Source: Gudongella sp034004165 (GTDB lineage: Bacteria > Bacillota > Clostridia > Tissierellales > Tissierellaceae). From it: a DNA stretch of 29,432 nucleotides. The DNA lies in NCBI GenBank assembly GCA_034004165.1, contig JAVEXI010000022.1, forward strand, positions 1-29,432, read 5' to 3'. Shown one piece after another: positions 14,378 through 21,529 of the stretch. Below the pieces are notes generated by a model. The model made no database searches. It saw only the letters and a program-made list of their open reading frames with translations, and was not told the DNA's origin. Positions within the stretch are counted from its first letter, which is position 1; every line of letters begins with the position of its first letter. The translations under genes were made by a program, and so were the position numbers.

Positions 14378-14434
14378 TTGCCATTGACACGGATCTATGC
14401 CTATATAGGCACTGTGGATTGGCAACACTTTTTT
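14378..14434 (+). terminator. Long hairpin with T-run after the 13722 gene
   Basis: The core TGCCTATATAGGCA (14398-14411) is a perfect palindrome; outer arms TTGCCA (14378-14383) and TGGCAA (14420-14425) extend the stem imperfectly. Six T residues follow at 14429-14434, consistent with a terminator. Confidence 0.55.
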
Positions 14435-14454
14435 GAACAAATTCAGTAACTAAC

Positions 14455-14475
14455 TCGCGGGGGTAGTCCCCGCGA
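14455..14475. repeat. GC-rich palindrome B
   Basis: TCGCGGGG-GTAGT-CCCCGCGA, a perfect 8-bp stem, followed by TCTCTTTACAAAAC and then the AAGGAGG of the next gene. Same family as A and C. Confidence 0.85.
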
Positions 14476-14504
14476 TCTCTTTACAAAACAAAGGAGGGGT
14501 AGCT

Positions 14505-14768
14505 TTGGGAAAAGATAAAACAGAAAAATTCATAAGACATTGGAGTAACAGAAGGGATCAAGGGAAGAGTAAATATATTATTATCAATAGCATCAGATAC
14601 ATAATAGGAGTATTGGTAGCGACTGTTATTATAAGTATTTATACAGGCAATAGTTTTGACTTCCTTTTCTTTATTGGTCTTAGCATCGGTGGAATAATAG
14701 GAAATATACTTGCATGGTATTCAAATGAAAAAAAATATAGTAATCTCATTAATATTAATAAAGAATAA
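14505..14768 (+). CDS. Small two-helix membrane protein, function unknown
   Basis: The 87-residue protein has a basic N-terminus with EKFIRHWSNRRDQGKSKYIIINSIRY, a pattern (W-x3-R-x2-GK-x-KYI) that I recall from small Firmicutes membrane proteins without known function. Two hydrophobic segments follow (about 28-46 and 51-70), then a short basic tail. The start is TTG 14505, well supported by AAGGAGG at 14491-14497; no ATG is available. It lies inside the suspected insert between palindromes B and C. Small two-helix proteins in inserted DNA sometimes are immunity proteins or anchors, but nothing here shows that. Confidence 0.7.
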   Translation: MGKDKTEKFIRHWSNRRDQGKSKYIIINSIRYIIGVLVATVIISIYTGNSFDFLFFIGLSIGGIIGNILAWYSNEKKYSNLININKE

Positions 14769-14789
14769 AATACATTGGGGCAAACTAAC

Positions 14790-14810
14790 CCGCGGGGACA
14801 GTCCCCGCGG
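14790..14810. repeat. GC-rich palindrome C
   Basis: CCGCGGGG-ACAGT-CCCCGCGG, a perfect 8-bp stem, six bases before the right 23-bp repeat. It forms the right boundary of the suspected insert. Confidence 0.85.
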
Positions 14811-14816
14811 TCCATT

Positions 14817-14839
14817 ATAACAAAACGATAAGAGGTGTT
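14817..14839 (+). repeat. 23-bp direct repeat, right copy
   Basis: Identical to 13614-13636. It includes a fossil of the HD-gene ending (codons for ITKR and TAA) and supplies the working GAGGTG ribosome binding site of ybaK. Confidence 0.9.
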
Positions 14840-14843
14840 GAAT

Positions 14844-15302
14844 TTGACGGTAGAAAGCGTAAGAAAGCATATTGAATTGGAAAAATTAGATATTGAGGTA
14901 CTTGAGCTCGATACCAGTACAGCTACGGTAGAGCTGGCTGCTGAATCCTTGGGAGTTGAGCCAGGAAGGATTGCAAAGTCGATGGCATTAAGGCTTAAGG
15001 ACAGGGATATAATAATCGTCGCCAAGGGTGACGTTCGACTGGACAATAGAAAATTTAAAGACCAGTTCAAAGAAAAAGCCCGATTTATCAGTGGAGATGA
15101 AATGCTGGAGGCAACAGGGCATCCAGTTGGAGGCGTGTGTCCCTTTGGCTTGTCCAAACCACTTGACATATACCTTGACGAATCTCTCAAGGTTTACGAT
15201 TACGTATATCCTGCTGCTGGAGGACCAAGTGCCTGTCTTAAGATAGATGTAAACTATCTACTTGAGGTTACAAACGGAGAATGGGTAGACGTGTGCAAGT
15301 AA
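14844..15302 (+). CDS. YbaK/ProX-type aminoacyl-tRNA deacylase
   Basis: The 152-residue protein belongs to the YbaK/EbsC/ProXp family of trans-editing enzymes, which hydrolyse mischarged aminoacyl-tRNA such as Cys- or Ala-tRNAPro. Features are a short helical N-terminus, AAESLGVEPGRIAKSMALRL with the conserved Lys of the family, then IIIVAKGDVRLDNRKFK, ATGHPVGGVCPFGL (the GxxxGGxxPxG-like loop) and YVYPAAGGPSACLKIDVNYLLEVT at the end. The start is TTG 14844, six bases behind AGGTG in the right 23-bp repeat; GTG 14835 would overlap that site. Specificity is not determined. It was probably cotranscribed directly with the HD gene before the suspected insertion. Confidence 0.88.
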   Translation: MTVESVRKHIELEKLDIEVLELDTSTATVELAAESLGVEPGRIAKSMALRLKDRDIIIVAKGDVRLDNRKFKDQFKEKARFISGDEMLEATGHPVGGVCPFGLSKPLDIYLDESLKVYDYVYPAAGGPSACLKIDVNYLLEVTNGEWVDVCK

Positions 15303-15385
15303 TAGGGTCTTATGTAATTATTTTGAAATATTAAAATTGTTCATATTGGGTAGAAATGTTGCAAACACATAAAGGAAGTGATCCT

Positions 15386-16114
15386 ATGTTAAAAAAAGCG
15401 GCTTTTCTATCCTTATTATTAATTGTAGCCGTATTTGCCACAAGTTGTACACCAGCGTCAGACGACGCTATTATAAAGGAGCTTGAAGATAAAATTTCAG
15501 ACCAGGAAATGAAAATTGCCCAGCTTGAACAGCAGTTGGATGATTTAAGCGGAGAACCTGCAGAAACTCCCGAACCTGAGCCTGAACCAGAGGAACCTCA
15601 GGGACCAGTACAGGGAGCATCATTGCTTAGCACTTCTTTGGAAGTTCTGGATCTTTTGAAGGACATGGATATGGCAGGTCTTTCAAATTTCGTACATTCA
15701 ACACAGGGCTTGAGATTTACGCCTTACGATTATGTGGATACGCAGTCAGATTTGTTATTTACTGCAGCACAGGTAGCCGGGCTTGCCCAGGATAATACTG
15801 TGTATCTGTGGGGTTCTTTTGACGGGTCTGGCAATCCAATAAGTCAGAACTATGCGATATACCATCAGAGCTTTGTCTACGATCAGGATTTTCTAAATCC
15901 TCACATTGTTGGAATAAACAATAAAATTGGTACAGGAAATATGATAAATAATGTCGATACTGCATATCCTAACGGACAATTTGTAGAATTCCACTTTACC
16001 GGCTTTGATCCGCAGTACGAGGGTATGGATTGGAAAAGCCTGAAGCTCGTATTTGAGGATGATGGAGGAATGTGGTATTTAGTAGGGATTATTCACGGAC
16101 AATGGACCATTTAA
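15386..16114 (+). CDS. Coiled-coil lipoprotein of unknown function
   Basis: The 242-residue lipoprotein begins MLKKAAFLSLLLIVAVFATSC, with the acylated Cys at 21. A short coiled coil follows (about 29-53: IIKELEDKISDQEMKIAQL...), then a Pro/Glu linker (about 58-80). A globular C-terminal domain of about 160 residues contains LLKDMDMAGLSNFVHSTQGL, RFTPYDYVD, a Tyr-rich NYAIYHQSFVYD, QFVEFHFTGFDP and MWYLVGIIHGQWTI. Similar lipoproteins occur in Clostridia; no function is known to me. ATG 15386 is preceded by AAGGAAGTGAT; the in-frame ATG at 15356 has no site and would bury the signal peptide. The next gene starts 63 bp downstream. Confidence 0.8.
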   Translation: MLKKAAFLSLLLIVAVFATSCTPASDDAIIKELEDKISDQEMKIAQLEQQLDDLSGEPAETPEPEPEPEEPQGPVQGASLLSTSLEVLDLLKDMDMAGLSNFVHSTQGLRFTPYDYVDTQSDLLFTAAQVAGLAQDNTVYLWGSFDGSGNPISQNYAIYHQSFVYDQDFLNPHIVGINNKIGTGNMINNVDTAYPNGQFVEFHFTGFDPQYEGMDWKSLKLVFEDDGGMWYLVGIIHGQWTI

Positions 16115-16177
16115 TCTGGATTTATCCGCTGGCATCTGCTATTATATAAAAGGAGATTTTCTTTTGGAGGTGTATAG

Positions 16178-16354
16178 ATGCTCGGCGGGCTTGTAGTAGG
16201 ACTTATAGTGGGATGGATAGTTTCTCTCTTTGGAGGAGACAATCTGTTAATTCAGGGAATAAAAGAAATTACTGGAAATTCAATAACCAGCGCGGGCTAT
16301 TATACAATATTCGCTATAATTGGCCTTCTGGGAGGCGTACTGAAACGCAAATAA
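16178..16354 (+). CDS. Small two-helix glycine-rich membrane protein (58 aa)
   Basis: This short gene starts at ATG 16178, six bases after TTGGAGGTG. The product MLGGLVVGLIVGWIVSLFGG... has an N-terminal hydrophobic helix with GxxxG spacing, a polar middle (NLLIQGIKEITGNSITS) and a second helix YYTIFAIIGLLGGVLKRK with a basic end. The pattern faintly recalls GlsB/YeaQ-type stress membrane proteins, but the match is not good enough to name it. It ends at the terminator shared with the convergent pepA gene. The good ribosome binding site and hydrophobic pattern support it as a real gene. Confidence 0.7.
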   Translation: MLGGLVVGLIVGWIVSLFGGDNLLIQGIKEITGNSITSAGYYTIFAIIGLLGGVLKRK

Positions 16355-16387
16355 CCAGGTCCTTTTGGGACCTGGTCATATTTTTTT
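16355..16387 (+). terminator. Intrinsic terminator between convergent genes
   Basis: CCAGGTCC (16355-16362) pairs perfectly with GGACCTGG (16368-16375); TCATA and seven T follow. It begins right after the stop of the 58-residue gene and its T-run touches the stop of pepA. Confidence 0.88.
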
Positions 16388-17822
16388 AAATGTCTTTAAC
16401 TAGATAATATAGTGTTTTTACAGGAACTCCTGTAGCGCCTTTTGGAAGGTATCCCATTGGACTGGTAAGGTGAGAAGTACCTGCAATGTCTAAGTGTACC
16501 CATGGGGTATCATTGACAAATTCTCTTAGGAAAAGCCCTGCTGTTATTGTGCCTGCACCTCTTCCGCCAGTGTTCTTTATATCTGCAAAATCACTTTTGT
16601 TAAGCTCGACATACTCTTCGTTATGTGGTAGCTCCCATACTGGCTCTCCAGCTATTTTAGATGCCGCGCTGACCATTTCCATTAGGTCATCGTCGTTTGC
16701 TATAGCTCCTGTATTTACATTGCCTAAAGCTACGATACAGGCTCCAGTAAGAGTTGCTAGGTCTACTATTTTATCGGCCTTTTCCACTGTTGCTGTGTAC
16801 CATAGAGCATCTGCAAGAGTAACTCTTCCCTCAGCGTCAGTATTTCCTATTTCAATAGTTTTGCCTGACATGGAGCCGATTATATCGCCAGTTTTATAAG
16901 CTCCGCCTGAAATCATATTTTCGCAAGCTGCAACTATGGCGATTACATTTTTCTTTAATCCTGATTTGGCTATTGAGTACATAGCTCCAATTACAGATGC
17001 AGCACCTGCCATGTCAGTGTGCATTGTGGCCATGCTATCAGCTGGCTTCAAGCAGTATCCACCTGAATCGTAGGTCAGACCCTTGCCGACAAGAGCCAGT
17101 TTTTCTTCAGAATCAGGATTGCCCATGTATTTCATGATGATAAACTGTGGTTCTTTTTCTGAGCCCTTTGAAACTGCTAAAAATGCAGTCATACCCATTT
17201 CTTCAATTTTTTCCCTTCCCCATACAGTGACCTCAACACCTACTGGTGAAAGTGAGTCTACAGCGCTTTTAGCAAGAACTTCTGGGTACATTTCTATTGC
17301 TGGCTCATTTACCAGGTTACGAGTTAGAAATACGCCTTCCATCAGGATACTAATCTCATCGATTGCATCAGTGGCACTTTGTTTTTCCTCCTCAGGTACT
17401 TCGATGTATACCGTGGAAAGAACAGTTTCTGGTTTATCGCCGCTCTTGTATTTATTGAAGCCGTATTGTGACTGAATTAAGCCTTCGACCACTGCTTTAA
17501 TAGTGTTCGAGTAATTTTGAGTTTTATACACTGGCAGTGACATTCCAATGCTCTTAAATTTATTTTTTTCTGCTTCCTTTCCAAGGGAATGGAAAGCTTT
17601 CCTTATGGACTGGCTGTCGATTTTATCTTCATCGCCTAGTCCGACAAATATTATACCGTTTTCGTTGTGGCTGAGAGAGGTATAGGTTTCTCCATTTTTA
17701 CCGCTGAAGAGTTTTCTATCCTTAAGAAAATTGAATAATTCTTTGTACTCTTCTGATACTGACCCCTTTTCGCCAACTGGCAGAACCTTTGCTTCGCCGC
17801 CTTTTTCTAAAACAAATTGCAT
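16386..17822 (-). CDS. pepA: Leucyl aminopeptidase, M17 family
   Basis: The 478-residue cytosolic dinuclear metallopeptidase removes N-terminal residues from peptides, normally as a hexamer. The C-terminal catalytic domain (about 165-478) shows the complete active site: K247 in LVGKGLTYDSGG, D252, catalytic K259 in CLKPADSM, D270, and the hallmark NTDAEGR (327-333) supplying D329, E331 and R333. The N-terminal domain (about 1-160) is the usual variable alpha/beta part. ATG 17822 has AAGGGGTGATTGT directly before it. It is monocistronic, with an extended -10 promoter, and diverges from the pyr operon. Confidence 0.93.
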   Translation of the reverse strand: MQFVLEKGGEAKVLPVGEKGSVSEEYKELFNFLKDRKLFSGKNGETYTSLSHNENGIIFVGLGDEDKIDSQSIRKAFHSLGKEAEKNKFKSIGMSLPVYKTQNYSNTIKAVVEGLIQSQYGFNKYKSGDKPETVLSTVYIEVPEEEKQSATDAIDEISILMEGVFLTRNLVNEPAIEMYPEVLAKSAVDSLSPVGVEVTVWGREKIEEMGMTAFLAVSKGSEKEPQFIIMKYMGNPDSEEKLALVGKGLTYDSGGYCLKPADSMATMHTDMAGAASVIGAMYSIAKSGLKKNVIAIVAACENMISGGAYKTGDIIGSMSGKTIEIGNTDAEGRVTLADALWYTATVEKADKIVDLATLTGACIVALGNVNTGAIANDDDLMEMVSAASKIAGEPVWELPHNEEYVELNKSDFADIKNTGGRGAGTITAGLFLREFVNDTPWVHLDIAGTSHLTSPMGYLPKGATGVPVKTLYYLVKDI

Positions 17823-17854
17823 ACAATCACCCCTTATGGTATTTCGATACTCTA

Positions 17855-17863
17855 ATTATATCA
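17855..17863 (-). promoter_or_regulatory. Extended -10 promoter of pepA
   Basis: The minus strand reads TGATATAAT, a perfect -10 with TGn extension, 32 bp before the start codon. It is the same sequence as the moaE promoter at 1891-1899. Confidence 0.6.
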
Positions 17864-17982
17864 GATTTTTCTGTCAGATTCTACCGAAACTCAAGTATCA
17901 TGCCGCCATATTTTATTCAAAAAAAATGTCTTTGGATAGTTGACATCTTAGTCAGCGTATGATAGTTTTTAATAAATAAATA

Positions 17983-18063
17983 CCTTTAAACTGATCCCGT
18001 GAGATCAGAAAGGAGAGCGTAGAAGCGGTATTTTTTATGCCTTCCTTTATGGAAGGCTTTTTT
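17983..18063 (+). promoter_or_regulatory. PyrR-type attenuator leader of the pyr operon
   Basis: CCTTT-AAA-CTGAT (17983-17995) and ATCAG-AAAGG (18004-18013) form a hairpin whose loop is CCCGTGAG. ATCCCGTGAGAT matches the PyrR-binding core (UCCnGnGAG). A terminator follows at 18039-18063. An outer pairing, GGAGAGCGTA (18012-18021) with TACGCT-A-CTCC (18066-18076), would compete with the base of the PyrR hairpin. By analogy with Bacillus, UMP-loaded PyrR would stabilise the first hairpin and allow termination. The promoter lies near TTGACA at 17940, but no well-spaced -10 was found. Confidence 0.75.
18039..18063 (+). terminator. pyr leader terminator (attenuator)
   Basis: GCCTTCC (18039-18045) pairs with GGAAGGC (18051-18057), followed by six T, 45 bp before the pyrB start. 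Confidence 0.88.
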
Positions 18064-18108
18064 GATACGCTACTCCAAAAGCCAAACGGTAATTTAGGAG
18101 GAATGATT

Positions 18109-19032
18109 ATGTTAAAAGGACGACATCTTATCGACCCTCAGGATTTTTCAGTCGAGGAGTTGGAAAGTATCTTTGAGTTAGTTGAAGACATTATCGAAAG
18201 ACCCGACGAATACAATTCTATATGCAATGGTAAGATCCTGAGCACTCTGTTTTATGAGCCCAGCACCAGGACCAGATTTAGCTTTGAAGCCGCAATGTTA
18301 AGATTGGGCGGAAGCGTTATCGGGTTTTCGGAGCCGGGCTCAAGTTCTGTTGCCAAGGGAGAAAGCCTGGGCGATACTCTCAGAACAGTAGGAGCGTATT
18401 CTGATATTATAGCTATGAGGCACCCAAAAGAGGGAGCTCCAAGACTTGGGATTGAATACTCACCAGTGCCACTGATAAATGGCGGAGACGGAGGGCACCA
18501 ACACCCGACTCAGACTCTGACTGACCTGTTTACGATAATGCAGGCAAAGGGGAGACTTGAAAAACTAGTTATAGGATGCTGTGGAGACTTAAAGTTTGGA
18601 AGGACTGTTCATTCCCTTATAAAGGCTATGTCCAGGTATACAGATGTAGAATTTGTGCTGATATCTCCAAATGAGCTTCAGGTTCCAAACTATTTAAGAC
18701 AAGAGATACTCCTTGGAAAGAATATAAAGTTCAAGGAAGTTGAAAGGCTTGAGGAAGTAATTGGAGAGCTGGATATCCTATACATGACCAGAGTTCAGAA
18801 AGAGAGATTCTTCAACGAAGCTGACTACGTAAGATTAAAGGACAGCTACATTCTGGATAAAGAAAAAATGGCTATGGCCTCCGAAAATCTGGCAGTGCTG
18901 CACCCTCTACCAAGAGTAAATGAAATAAGTACTGAAGTGGACGACGACCCGAGAGCTTGGTACTTCAAACAGGTTAAAAATGGAATGTACGTCAGGATGG
19001 CACTGATTCTTAAGCTTTTGGGGGTGAAGTAA
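18109..19032 (+). CDS. pyrB: Aspartate carbamoyltransferase catalytic subunit
   Basis: PyrB condenses carbamoyl phosphate with aspartate, the committed step to UMP. The 307-residue length is standard. The carbamoyl-phosphate site S52-T-R-T-R56 lies in EPSTRTRFSFE, and H132-P-T-Q135 in GGHQHPTQTLTDL; the C-terminal part contains LHPLPRVNEI. ATG 18109 is chosen, seven bases after AGGAGG; ATG 18103 is too close, and the frame upstream runs into the terminator. The gene is followed at once by pyrI, so the protein should form the allosteric c6r6-type enzyme. It is the first gene of the seven-gene pyr operon and is controlled by the leader attenuator. Confidence 0.96.
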   Translation: MLKGRHLIDPQDFSVEELESIFELVEDIIERPDEYNSICNGKILSTLFYEPSTRTRFSFEAAMLRLGGSVIGFSEPGSSSVAKGESLGDTLRTVGAYSDIIAMRHPKEGAPRLGIEYSPVPLINGGDGGHQHPTQTLTDLFTIMQAKGRLEKLVIGCCGDLKFGRTVHSLIKAMSRYTDVEFVLISPNELQVPNYLRQEILLGKNIKFKEVERLEEVIGELDILYMTRVQKERFFNEADYVRLKDSYILDKEKMAMASENLAVLHPLPRVNEISTEVDDDPRAWYFKQVKNGMYVRMALILKLLGVK

Positions 19033-19461
19033 ATGCTAAAAATTACTAGTATAAAGAAGGGTCTGGTAATAGACCACATTAGACCAGGCATGGGATTAAT
19101 GATATTCCAGTATTTGAAGCTGGATCAGGCAAAATTTACCGTTGCGCTCATAATGAATGCAACCAGTAAAAAGCACGGAAGAAAAGACATCATAAAAATA
19201 GAGGACGTAATAGATATTGACCTGGCAATGTTAGGTTTTCTTGATCCTAATATAACTGTAAATGTCATTGAAAACGAAGTAATAACTGAAAAAATAAAGC
19301 TTTCACTACCAAAGAGAGTTGAAGGAATCATAAAATGTAAAAACCCAAGATGCATAACAACCGAGGAAAAAAATGCTGTGCATAGATTTGTTCTTATTGA
19401 TGAAACGAGGGGTATCTATAAATGTGAATACTGTGATCACATTTATTCCTGGGAGGGTTAA
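19033..19461 (+). CDS. pyrI: Aspartate carbamoyltransferase regulatory subunit
   Basis: PyrI binds nucleotides (CTP/ATP) and links PyrB trimers, giving feedback control. The 142-residue protein has an N-terminal nucleotide-binding domain (MLKITSIKKGLVIDHIRPGMG...) and a C-terminal zinc domain with the four cysteines C102, C107, C131 and C134 (CKNPRC ... CEYC), the classical arrangement. ATG 19033 comes directly after the pyrB stop with no spacer; AAGCTTTTGGGGGTGAAG within the end of pyrB provides the binding site. Tight linkage supports equal synthesis of the two subunits. Most Bacilli lack PyrI; its presence fits Clostridia-like relatives. Confidence 0.95.
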   Translation: MLKITSIKKGLVIDHIRPGMGLMIFQYLKLDQAKFTVALIMNATSKKHGRKDIIKIEDVIDIDLAMLGFLDPNITVNVIENEVITEKIKLSLPKRVEGIIKCKNPRCITTEEKNAVHRFVLIDETRGIYKCEYCDHIYSWEG

Positions 19462-19467
19462 ACAAAT

Positions 19468-20682
19468 ATGGAGATATTGATAAAAGGGGCAAGGCTGGTC
19501 GATTCAGAGATGGACACCATAGGAGATGTGCTTTTAAGAAATGGTAAAATCGCTGAGATTGGAGAGAATCTTGTCTGCGACTGTCGCACGATTGATGCAA
19601 AAGGGAGCTGTGTAATGCCTGCATTTGTAGATTTGCACGCCCATTTCAGAGATCCCGGCTATACCTGGAAAGAAGATTTTGTCACAGGGAGTCTGGCTGC
19701 TATGAAGGGCGGGTTTACCTTTGTAAACCTCATGGGGAACACCTCGCCCATATGCTCTGACATGGAAATTGTAGAGTATGTGCTTATGCGAGCTGAAGAA
19801 CTGGAGCTTGCAGAGGTGCACCAGTGTGTTTCAATTACTAAGAACTTTGATGGGAAAGATATATCACATCTTGACAGTTTGAACGGGAAAGTGAAGATGA
19901 TTACTGATGATGGAAAGGGCGTCGAAAGCTCTTTGGTTATGTACAAGGCGATGGAAAAAGCCAAGGAAAAAGGTCTCATTGTAATGTCTCATGCTGAGGA
20001 CGAGCTGATAACACCAATTGATTACAGGCTGTCTGAAAATCTTGAGACTGTGAGAAATATATACCTTGCATTGCATACTGGTGCAAGACTTCATCTAACT
20101 CATGTCAGTACTAAAGAGGCAATAGAAGAAATTGCAAGGGGCAAGGCGAAGGGAGACAACATCACCTGTGATGTTACACCTCACCACATCGCTCTTTGGG
20201 ACAACCCTTACAGGGTCAATCCACCTATAAGAAGCAAAGAGGACGTTGATGCTCTCATTGAAAACATAAAAAGTGGCGTTGTAGATGCTATTGCAACAGA
20301 CCACGCTCCTCACACTATGGAGGATAAAGAAAAAGGCAGCCCTGGGCTTTCAGGGCTAGAAACGGCTTTTTCAGTAGCATACACTACTCTCGTGGAAGAG
20401 AGAGGTCTGGACATAAAACTGGTTTCCAGGCTTATGTCAGGCCGTCCTGCAGAGATAATGGGGCTTAACAAAGGAAGGCTTAAGGCTGGTTATGACGCTG
20501 ATATCGTAATTGCTAATTTGGACAAAGAAATAACAGTAGACCCTGAAGAATTTGTTTCAAAAGGCAAAAACACTCCATTTGATGGATATAAATTCAAAGG
20601 TGATGTTTTAATAACCATTAAAGATGGTGATATAAAGTACCTGAACAGAAGAAATGAGGAGGTGCTAAATATTGGTAATTGA
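19468..20682 (+). CDS. pyrC: Dihydroorotase, type I
   Basis: PyrC closes carbamoyl aspartate to dihydroorotate. The 404-residue amidohydrolase has the metal motif H57-x-H59 in FVDLHAHFRDPG, D147/D148 in MITDDGKG (where class I enzymes often use Asp as the metal bridge), H175 in MSHAED, H212 in LTHVST and D278-H279 in ATDHAPH, matching a complete binuclear site. The sequence HAHFRDPGYTWKED differs slightly from the more common HVHLREPG. It starts at ATG 19468, six bases after the pyrI stop, behind GGGAGGG. Its end overlaps pyrF by 11 bp. Some PyrC-like proteins are inactive partners, but no ligand is missing here. Confidence 0.94.
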   Translation: MEILIKGARLVDSEMDTIGDVLLRNGKIAEIGENLVCDCRTIDAKGSCVMPAFVDLHAHFRDPGYTWKEDFVTGSLAAMKGGFTFVNLMGNTSPICSDMEIVEYVLMRAEELELAEVHQCVSITKNFDGKDISHLDSLNGKVKMITDDGKGVESSLVMYKAMEKAKEKGLIVMSHAEDELITPIDYRLSENLETVRNIYLALHTGARLHLTHVSTKEAIEEIARGKAKGDNITCDVTPHHIALWDNPYRVNPPIRSKEDVDALIENIKSGVVDAIATDHAPHTMEDKEKGSPGLSGLETAFSVAYTTLVEERGLDIKLVSRLMSGRPAEIMGLNKGRLKAGYDADIVIANLDKEITVDPEEFVSKGKNTPFDGYKFKGDVLITIKDGDIKYLNRRNEEVLNIGN

Positions 20683-21529
20683 CAAACTCTTTGAGCAGGT
20701 TACAGAAAAAGGAATGGTATGTGTGGGGCTGGACCCGAAACTTGAGTACATCCCAGAGCACATTAAGGATAAATACAAAGATATAGATGAAGTGTTGTTT
20801 CAGTTTAACCGCGAAATAATAGACGCTACGATTGATATAACGGCAATTTACAAGCCACAGATAGCCTTCTATGAAGCATGGGGACTTAAAGGGCTTATTG
20901 CCTACAGCAGAACGCTCAAATACATTCGCAGTGAAGGGGCTTTGTCCATTGGAGACGTAAAGAGGGGAGATATATCATCTACAGCCCAGATGTACGGTAA
21001 AGGACATTTTGAGGGAGATTTTGAAGCTGATTTTATAACTCTCAATCCGTATATGGGATATGACAGCATTACTCCTTACCTTCCGTATCTTGAGAGTGGC
21101 AAAAAGGGTATTTTTGTGCTGTTGAGAACCTCTAATCCTGGAGCGAAGGACATAGAATACCTCGAATCTTCAGGGAAGAAAGTCTATTACCATATAGGTG
21201 ACACGCTTGATGAAATGGGCAGACCTTTTATAGGAAGCTGTGGGTACTCAGCACTGGGAGCAGTAGTTGGAGGAACTCACACTGATGAAGCTGTTGAAAT
21301 AAGAAAGAGATACAAGAATATGTTTTTCCTGGTTCCTGGATATGGAGCTCAGGGAGCTACCGGTGATGATGTAAGACTGTATCTAAAAAATGGTAATGGC
21401 GGAGTTGTAAATTCATCCAGGGGAATAATAACTGCTTATAAAAAGCATGAAAATGGAAGCATGGATTTCGGCGAGAATGCCCGAAAAGCAGTTCTCGATA
21501 TGAGGGAGGATATTGGATTTGAAGGATAA
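20672..21529 (+). CDS. pyrF: Orotidine 5'-phosphate decarboxylase, type 2
   Basis: PyrF makes UMP by decarboxylating OMP, the last pathway step. The 285-residue length and the motif SIGDVKRGDISSTAQMYGK identify the longer type 2 form, in which the Asp-Lys-Asp array is catalytic. It begins MVIDKLFEQVTEKGMVCVGLDPKLEY and has PGYGAQGA, then VNSSRGII near the end for the phosphate-binding loop. The start is TTG 20672, eight bases after GAGGAGGTG, overlapping pyrC by 11 bp; its end overlaps the next frame. The genes are translationally coupled. Confidence 0.94.
   Translation: MVIDKLFEQVTEKGMVCVGLDPKLEYIPEHIKDKYKDIDEVLFQFNREIIDATIDITAIYKPQIAFYEAWGLKGLIAYSRTLKYIRSEGALSIGDVKRGDISSTAQMYGKGHFEGDFEADFITLNPYMGYDSITPYLPYLESGKKGIFVLLRTSNPGAKDIEYLESSGKKVYYHIGDTLDEMGRPFIGSCGYSALGAVVGGTHTDEAVEIRKRYKNMFFLVPGYGAQGATGDDVRLYLKNGNGGVVNSSRGIITAYKKHENGSMDFGENARKAVLDMREDIGFEG

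Larger units (their letters stand above)
13637..14816. mobile_element. Probable insert (1180 bp) between the HD gene and ybaK
   Basis: The stretch is bounded by an identical 23-bp direct repeat. Each end starts with a GC-rich palindrome, and a third palindrome lies inside. It holds two genes for membrane or exported proteins that are visibly richer in A and T than the flanking housekeeping genes. No transposase or integrase is present, so it would be non-autonomous, or the product of recombination between hairpin repeats. The direct repeat includes the end of the HD gene plus the ybaK ribosome binding site, as expected if the target was their junction. A 23-bp target duplication would be unusually long for a known insertion sequence. 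Confidence 0.45.

Noticed and set aside
14384..14407. TTGACA and TATATA as a promoter for the 14505 gene
   Set aside because: The spacing is only 12 bp, and both elements lie inside a hairpin followed by a T-run, which fits a terminator better.
13638..14810. Integron attC sites
   Set aside because: The palindromes lack attC-type core sites (RYYYAAC/GTTRRRY) in a recognisable layout and no integrase is present; the resemblance is limited to hairpins between genes.
14639..15190. A 183-codon open frame on the minus strand opposite the 14505 gene and ybaK
   Set aside because: It runs antisense through ybaK, palindrome C and the 23-bp repeat; its Ser/Leu/Ile-rich product is the typical shadow of an A/T-rich coding strand, and no family is recognisable.
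16486..17475. Two long plus-strand frames inside pepA
   Set aside because: They are antisense shadows of the conserved aminopeptidase; composition is Ser/Pro/Val-rich without motifs.
17940..17963. TTGACA with TATGAT as the pyr promoter
   Set aside because: The spacer is only 12 bp; a promoter is expected near here but this pair is not acceptable, so no promoter feature was listed.
18037..18108. N-terminal extension of PyrB from ATG 18037
   Set aside because: That ATG lies at the foot of the attenuator terminator and has no ribosome binding site; the 307-residue form matches the family length.
19394..20313. Several minus-strand frames inside pyrC
   Set aside because: All are antisense shadows within a gene with a complete set of dihydroorotase motifs.
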